DNA of 64,000 bases from Polytrichum commune. Taxonomy: Eukaryota > Streptophyta > Polytrichopsida > Polytrichales > Polytrichaceae. The translations under genes were made by a program, and so were the position numbers. Below are positions 58,910-64,000 of the stretch, piece by piece (position 1 is the first letter of the stretch; each line of letters opens with the position of its first letter). The notes below the pieces were generated by a model. It had not been told where the DNA came from. It saw only the letters and a list, made by a program, of their open reading frames with translations, and did no database searches. The stretch covers positions 2,294,501 through 2,358,500 of the forward strand of contig OX485805.1 in NCBI GenBank assembly GCA_950295325.1, given 5' to 3'.

Positions 58910-61900
58910 TCATGTGATGGGCCGGTATGTGCGATAAACCTCTCCCCGAAGGGACTCGATGGGCCCATGCTCAATTGTGTATCGCTCAGGCCCATTATAT
59001 GTGCCTGTCTTGTCTAACAAAGACAAGGCAGCTTCGCGTCCATACAATGATGTGTAGAGCTGGAGATACTCGAAATCCTGCCATTTCACACGCACACCAG
59101 AGTGAGTGAGGTAGATGCACCTCAATTGAACATAGCAATCATCTGGACACCTTTATTTGAGTGGTATGTGGTAGCTGTGAATCTAAGAACAGCCACCAAA
59201 AACGCATCATGTGTTGAAAAGTGATTGGACTATATGCTAAAAAATACACTAACCATTCCAAGCTCAATAATCACAACGATAAGGTGCAGGAGAATCTTCA
59301 CTTTGATAATGAACACGATATTCATGTGAGCTCTGAGGATTATGAGGCAAACGGTTACAAGCACAGTTTGGATTCGGTGATCATCTTGCACTAATTGCAT
59401 GTTTCATGTCTTGAGAGAAGCAAGTGTGAAAGAGAAAAGTATTCGCATGTCGAGACACTGATTATTGCAAATATTGTGGGCCACACTATTGAGCTTATTC
59501 CCACACTAGAAACATTAGACATAGAAAGAAAGAAAGAGAAAGAAGATGACTCCGATGTTGCCACTGGTGTGAAATGTGGGTTTTCATTTTCGAGTTGGTC
59601 TAAGTATACATGTAATTCCGAATGGGCATTACAAGAATTAGAGGCCTCCCGATGAATACTGCCTCCTCCTTTGGAAGGTGAACACCTTGAATGGGTACAG
59701 ACAAGCTGGTTGGCACTTACCTATCTCCCCCAAGGGCAAGCCCCTACGTTCCCACATGGTTCGTTGAAACTATCCGGTTCATCTAGATTCCCCAGCTACG
59801 ATTGGGTGGATTTTAAGTGGTAGAAATCAAGTGCGAGGAAGGTCACCCATCCGAGTACTGTTCCGGCATTAGACGGATTAACAGAGTTTCCATGGGATCC
59901 AAGTTAAGGCCTTGGGTTTTAAGACACCCATGACATGAAGGATTATATTGTGGGTCCATACTAATCCACAATATTTAACATCAGTGGTCCCAACTGCAGG
60001 TTAACCTAACATCTACAATCCAACATCTAAGATCCACATGTTGTAGGTTACAGTATTCCTACTTAATTGAAATTAGTGTAAATTTGCAAGACTTCCAACC
60101 TAGGGGAAGGAGGTGGGTATATCATGGACCTGCATGACAAGTGTATCTAGGGTTGCTCACTAATTCCTTGCATGATGGTGTATACTGTGTGGGCAACACG
60201 ATAAGGTTTCCCGGGGTAAGTCACACTAGTCATCTGCCCATATCGATGCATGTATGCAACAAAAGAATTACTAGTAGGATGTTGTACACTTAACAAAACA
60301 GAAATCCGTGATTGGCATACCTGCATCCCACTCAGAAGCCGTTCGAGGCGCACTGATGCAACAGGTTCGGTGGAACCCATGTTGAAAACCTCTCCTGGGT
60401 AGTACAGCACCCCGTCGCCAGGAGGTAAACCTCGTCGAAACCGGATCTACATTTATGCCAAGGCAAAGGCACACTAATCAGTGGAAGTAGAGAATTGGTC
60501 ATGATGCCGTCATACCAAGAAATACTTTACTAGATCACATCAGAACTCTAGAGGTTAAGCTGAAGGGTGACTTAAATCCAAGGCCTTAACCCGGAGCCCA
60601 TAGGAACTCTGTGGTGAAGCCTCATAAGGCTAGAATAGTGGTCCGGAAACCTATGGTGCACCCAATCATAGTGGGGGTAGCCGGGTGAACAGGATATTTT
60701 CGACCAACCATGTGAGAACCTGTGGGAGAGAGATAGGTGCCAGCCAACTTGTCTACACCCATTCAAGGTGTTCACCTTTGAAAGGAGGCAGTAGTATTCA
60801 GGGGGCCTCTAATTCTCATAATGCCTGTTTCGGGATTACATATAAACTTTAGCCAACTCGAAAATGAAGCTTCACCAAACTTTACGACAGTGGCAACATC
60901 AGTGTCTTCTTTCTTTCTCTTTCTAAAGAATTAGTCACTTAGGAGTATCTGAATTAAAGAGTTGTACCTCAGCAGCTGGAGATATGGCCTTCTCATAGCA
61001 GTTTACACCCCAGTACAAAAAACCAGTGCCACCCTCCTTCCAAACACGCCACATTACTGCTCGATGCTGTGTTCCTCTCATACCTAAATGCCAGTTTGGA
61101 TGAAGTTCCCCTGGCCCCATGCACACATACGTCCACCACTCCTGCAAACAGAAAGTCAATACATTAATTGCTCTTGTTCTATGGAAACATGTAATGATCA
61201 AGGACTGCGGCAAGTGTTGTATTGGTATCACCTTTTTATTATATCAATCAGGTATATACAATGGAGATACGGGTAAGGTGTAAGTATTTCAAGAAATCTT
61301 TGTTTTGATACCATTCAGGACTATATAACATGCCCTGACCTTCATACCTAGGTAAATAGGATGGTATTGACGCAATTGACTAGTCAGGTATACAAACTCT
61401 CAATACCCTCTCTTATACCCACCGACTATCAATGTTTGGCTGGTATTACAAGTTTGATACCAGTTGGGTAGGTTCTTTGATGACCATTATTAATATTGCG
61501 TATTGAGACCATGCACTCACTTATATAGCAGTCCAACATTGATCAACACAAATGACCCTAAACCCTTAAACCTAAACCCTAGACAAAAGACCCTACATTA
61601 ACCTGCAAAACTTAAAATCCAGATCACAGGGTTGGCAATGCCGACTAGGTAGTACTGCTGAATCATCGAAATCAACAAAAGTAATCAAATACCCAAATAT
61701 GACATAGTTTCTCTTGGTCTCCATTTCAGAGCAATCCAGGTTAATATCTGTGGGAAAAGAAAAAAATCAGCAAGTATCTCCCATTGAGTCCTTGGGCTGA
61801 AACCTTTTAACAGACTAAACTAGAAGATGGTCCACCAGAGCCCACCCTATGCTAGCTACATAATCAATTGAACAATCGAAAGCCATACATATGAATGACC

Positions 61901-63678
61901 CAAGTTACACTTGCATACCTCATTGTTGTCAAACTGAATTTCATTTGTAATCTCTTTTACTAGGTCCTCCCTGCCTTGTAAAACCCACTCACTGCAGGAT
62001 CCACACACTTCCACTTGTCAGTCACTAGGGTTCCACCAACACTCAAGGTAATCAACAACATTAATTAACCTGTTCAGTAAATGTTCTGAGATTTTTGCAA
62101 CTCACCTGGTACAGAAGATTTGTGTGTGTGGCCGCAAAAACGTTGGAACCTTCACAAACGCTTCGAAGTTACCCAGGCCTACAGAAGGGTCACTTGGACC
62201 TAAATATGCAGACAACACCAATGTGTCCTTGAATTTTCTAAATCACTTTTGGTAAGCAGGCATGATTCGGTTACTTATCTCAATTAGACACCTATATTTG
62301 AGAGGCGTGTGGTTAGGTGAGGATCTACAAATGGACACCAAAAAGGCATCATGTGTTTAAAAGAGATTGAACTTGTGTGCTCAAATTTTGTTAAGTATTC
62401 TAAGTTCAATAGTCAACATAATCGGGAGGACCTATATGCCCAAATAAGAAGAAAGAGAACCTTCACTTTAACAATGCAAAAGATATTGATATGAGCATTG
62501 AAAATTATAAGGAAAAATGGCTACAGCCTCAATATCGATTTCCTAGTCATCTCATACTAATCACGTTTTTCATTTCAATAGTTGGCTGCAGAGCTAAAAG
62601 TGCCCGTTTTAGAACCACTTTCCATGATGTGAACCAAACTTTAAGCTTCTCTGAATCAAAATCTCAACCTACATAGTTATTGATAAAGGACTTCATACTG
62701 ACTACTACTGTACACGAAATAACATGTCCTTACCACAATAGTAGGTTGTCAACACCCGAGCATCGGGCGCTGTAGCCTTGATCTCCTCTGCCATACTGCG
62801 TATGTTCTCATACTGGTCAAGTCCTACAGGCTAATAATTACAACAAGTTTAGAACAAACTGACAAGCAATATACATAATAGGTCCTTACGTTGATGGAAA
62901 CATTCTTTCTAGCAGATTTCCATAGAAATGACTTAATCAAAGGCCCCAGACAAGAGTATTGGCATCTCAATTCTAGGTATAAATATCAGAGACTAATCAG
63001 TAGAGTTTGAGGTACGTGCCTCATCCCACAGATAGAAGTATGCTTTTTTCCAATGAGACTTTGTCTTTAGTATCTCAACTTCACTTTTGACCACATCTCT
63101 TGCAGTTTCAGTGCTGCATCATCATCCATGGTTACCGGTTATACGATGACCATTTTATACATGAAAATAATAATTCAGACAACACCTCATAGAGACTGGA
63201 AGGATAGATGGCACATTCTAAACACTTACGAGGACAGAACAGGTGCGTAAGGCACTGCGTATGCTGATAATTTTGGATTCGAGTAATACTCCTCCGCCTT
63301 GGGATGTGTAGCTGTACACCAAAAACCTCTTGTGAGTAATTTTACCAAGTGTATAATAAGAAAATCTTGTGATATAGTTATTCTTTAGCGTACAAACCAA
63401 TGATATGGCTGTCCAAAGCCAATCCAAATTTTCCTGTATGCATGCAATATATTTAAGAAATTCTTACCAGGATATGGGCAGGTGTAGGTAAGGACACGCA
63501 TATTGTCACCCCATCGGCAGAAGTAAGGGCTAAGACGATATTGTAACAACCAGTTAAAATGCATGTCAAGCGAATTGTACCACTCCTTGCTTCCATGCTC
63601 CAAGTTGAACCTGTCCTCTATAACTGTCTCTGATATCTGTTTTATGGAGTCAAGGCATTCATCGGACAGGCCTCCAGA
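58910..63678 (-). CDS. DUF4091 (GH123-like) glycosidase-type protein, 5' end not captured, one-base frameshift
   Basis: Nine minus exons: 63678(approx.)-63468, 63311-63230, 63113-63020, 62830-62734, 62199-62106, 61991-61919, 61141-60968, 60447-60321, 59077-58910 (TGA). Key stretches are TVIEDRFNLEHGSKEWYNSL, RLSPYFCRWGDNMRVLTY, KKAYFYLWDE, ARVLTTYYCG, EWWTYVCMGPGELHPNWH, FLYWGVNCYEKA, PVASVRLERLLSGMQ and RREYxxx-type C-terminal GPERYTIEHGPIESLRGEVY. These match the plant DUF4091 family, related to GH123 beta-N-acetylgalactosaminidases; the substrate is unknown. The intron after WDE starts GC (GAG^GCACGT, 63019), a GC-AG intron that alone keeps phase. In exon 60447-60321 an extra T (CCTCCT[T]GGCGAC, 60420-60421) breaks the frame between IRFRRGLPP and GDGVLYYPGEVF. 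Either the gene is inactive or the base is an assembly error. Confidence 0.88.
59105..59410 (+). mobile_element. F4 MITE copy in the last DUF4091 intron
   Basis: It begins GAGGTAGATGCACCTCAATT and contains GGAGAATCTTCACTTTGATA. It ends near GCATGTTTCATGTCTTGAGA, about 30 bp from the last exon at its left side. Confidence 0.7.
59632..59945 (-). mobile_element. 5S-rRNA-derived repeat, copy A (SINE3- or Cassandra-like)
   Basis: On the minus strand it carries GGATCCCATGGAAACTCTGT and then CAGTACTCGGATGGGTGACC, closely resembling the middle and box C part of plant 5S rRNA. A shared 3' body follows (CCCATTCAAGGTGTTCACCTT...GGCAGTATTCA...GGCCTCTAATTCT). It matches copy B in inverted orientation. 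Confidence 0.75.
60503..60830 (+). mobile_element. 5S-rRNA-derived repeat, copy B
   Basis: GATGCCGTCATACCA at the 5' end, then CACATCAGAACTCTAGAGGTTAAGC and GGGTGAC, resemble the 5' half of plant 5S rRNA (GATGCGATCATACCA; CATCAGAACTC; box A; box C start). The 3' body is shared with copy A (TTCAAGGTGTTCACCTTTGA). It may be a 5S-headed SINE or a solo LTR of a Cassandra-type TRIM. Confidence 0.75.
61200..61560. repeat. TGGTAT-rich repeat in a DUF4091 intron
   Basis: Repeated GGTATCA/TGATACC/GGTATACA motifs and CAGTCCAACATTGATCA (61522-61538) recall the possible element at 47284-47640. Boundaries are unclear. Confidence 0.35.
62270..62620 (+). mobile_element. F4 MITE copy in a DUF4091 intron
   Basis: ACACCTATATTTGAGAGGCG, AAAGAGATTGAACTTGTGTG, TAGTCAACATAATCGGGAGG and CGATTTCCTAGTCATCTCAT follow the F4 order. 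It lies in the intron between exons 62830-62734 and 62199-62106. Confidence 0.7.
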
Positions 63679-64000
63679 CTCTCAAGTATAAACAAAGAGG
63701 ATATATTTTCAAATCCGGGCTTGTCGGTGAACAAAATTCTATGGGCAGATCCATCGAGAAACTTTCAATACATCTATTATTTCTTAAGAAATATGTGAAA
63801 TCCTCTGCCAGTATCTAAGGTTTATAATGGAAAACCAAATCAAAAAATAATTAGTTTTATATTACCATAATCATGTCTACATGTGCAATTCTGTCGAAGG
63901 ATCCTACCATACAACTCAAGCATGTTAGAATTCTGGACTAGGCCTTGGTCCAGTTTTACTTCTTTTTTTGTCCAGGTTGCTAAAGGTGTTCAGGAAAGAC

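Overview
The window is nuclear DNA of a land plant. It has spliced genes with GT-AG introns, and protein families typical of streptophytes: SCPL serine carboxypeptidase, a bHLH121-like factor, an organellar TrpRS with a transit peptide, and a plant DUF4091 glycosidase-like protein. It is also dense in short inverted-repeat transposons. A non-seed plant (bryophyte, lycophyte or fern) is possible, but the sequence does not settle the species. All gene models were built by eye from splice sites, reading phase and protein motifs.

Left end (1-25 kb): one exon of GMP synthase (minus strand), an N-terminal fragment of a SABATH methyltransferase, a tRNA-Gly(CCC), a long repeat-rich stretch, a small 98-residue protein gene at 12.8 kb with a duplicated 3' exon, and a degenerate glutathione-peroxidase gene at 21.6-23.0 kb. 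Between them lie families of non-autonomous DNA transposons, several with clean target-site duplications: a Mutator-like MITE pair with perfect 9-bp TSDs, PIF/Harbinger-like MITEs with TWA TSDs, a 1.3-kb Harbinger-like element, and a SINE with a 15-bp TSD.

Middle (25-52 kb): a complete 14-exon serine carboxypeptidase (minus; 500 aa with the full catalytic triad), an ASCC1-like KH plus 2H-phosphodiesterase gene (minus, at least 12 exons), an intronless organellar tryptophanyl-tRNA synthetase (plus), and a complete 5-exon bHLH121-like transcription factor (minus). Their introns carry many copies of one 380-bp MITE family.

Right end (52-64 kb): a possible first exon in a GC-rich promoter region, a 230-bp tandem array broken by a probable solo LTR and a hAT-like MITE, and most of a DUF4091 (GH123-like) gene on the minus strand. 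That gene carries a one-base frameshift, a GC-AG intron, and two 5S-rRNA-derived repeats facing each other around one exon.

The genes do not form a pathway or operon. They are independent housekeeping or regulatory loci set in a MITE-dominated background. No CRISPR, phage or prokaryote-type system is present.
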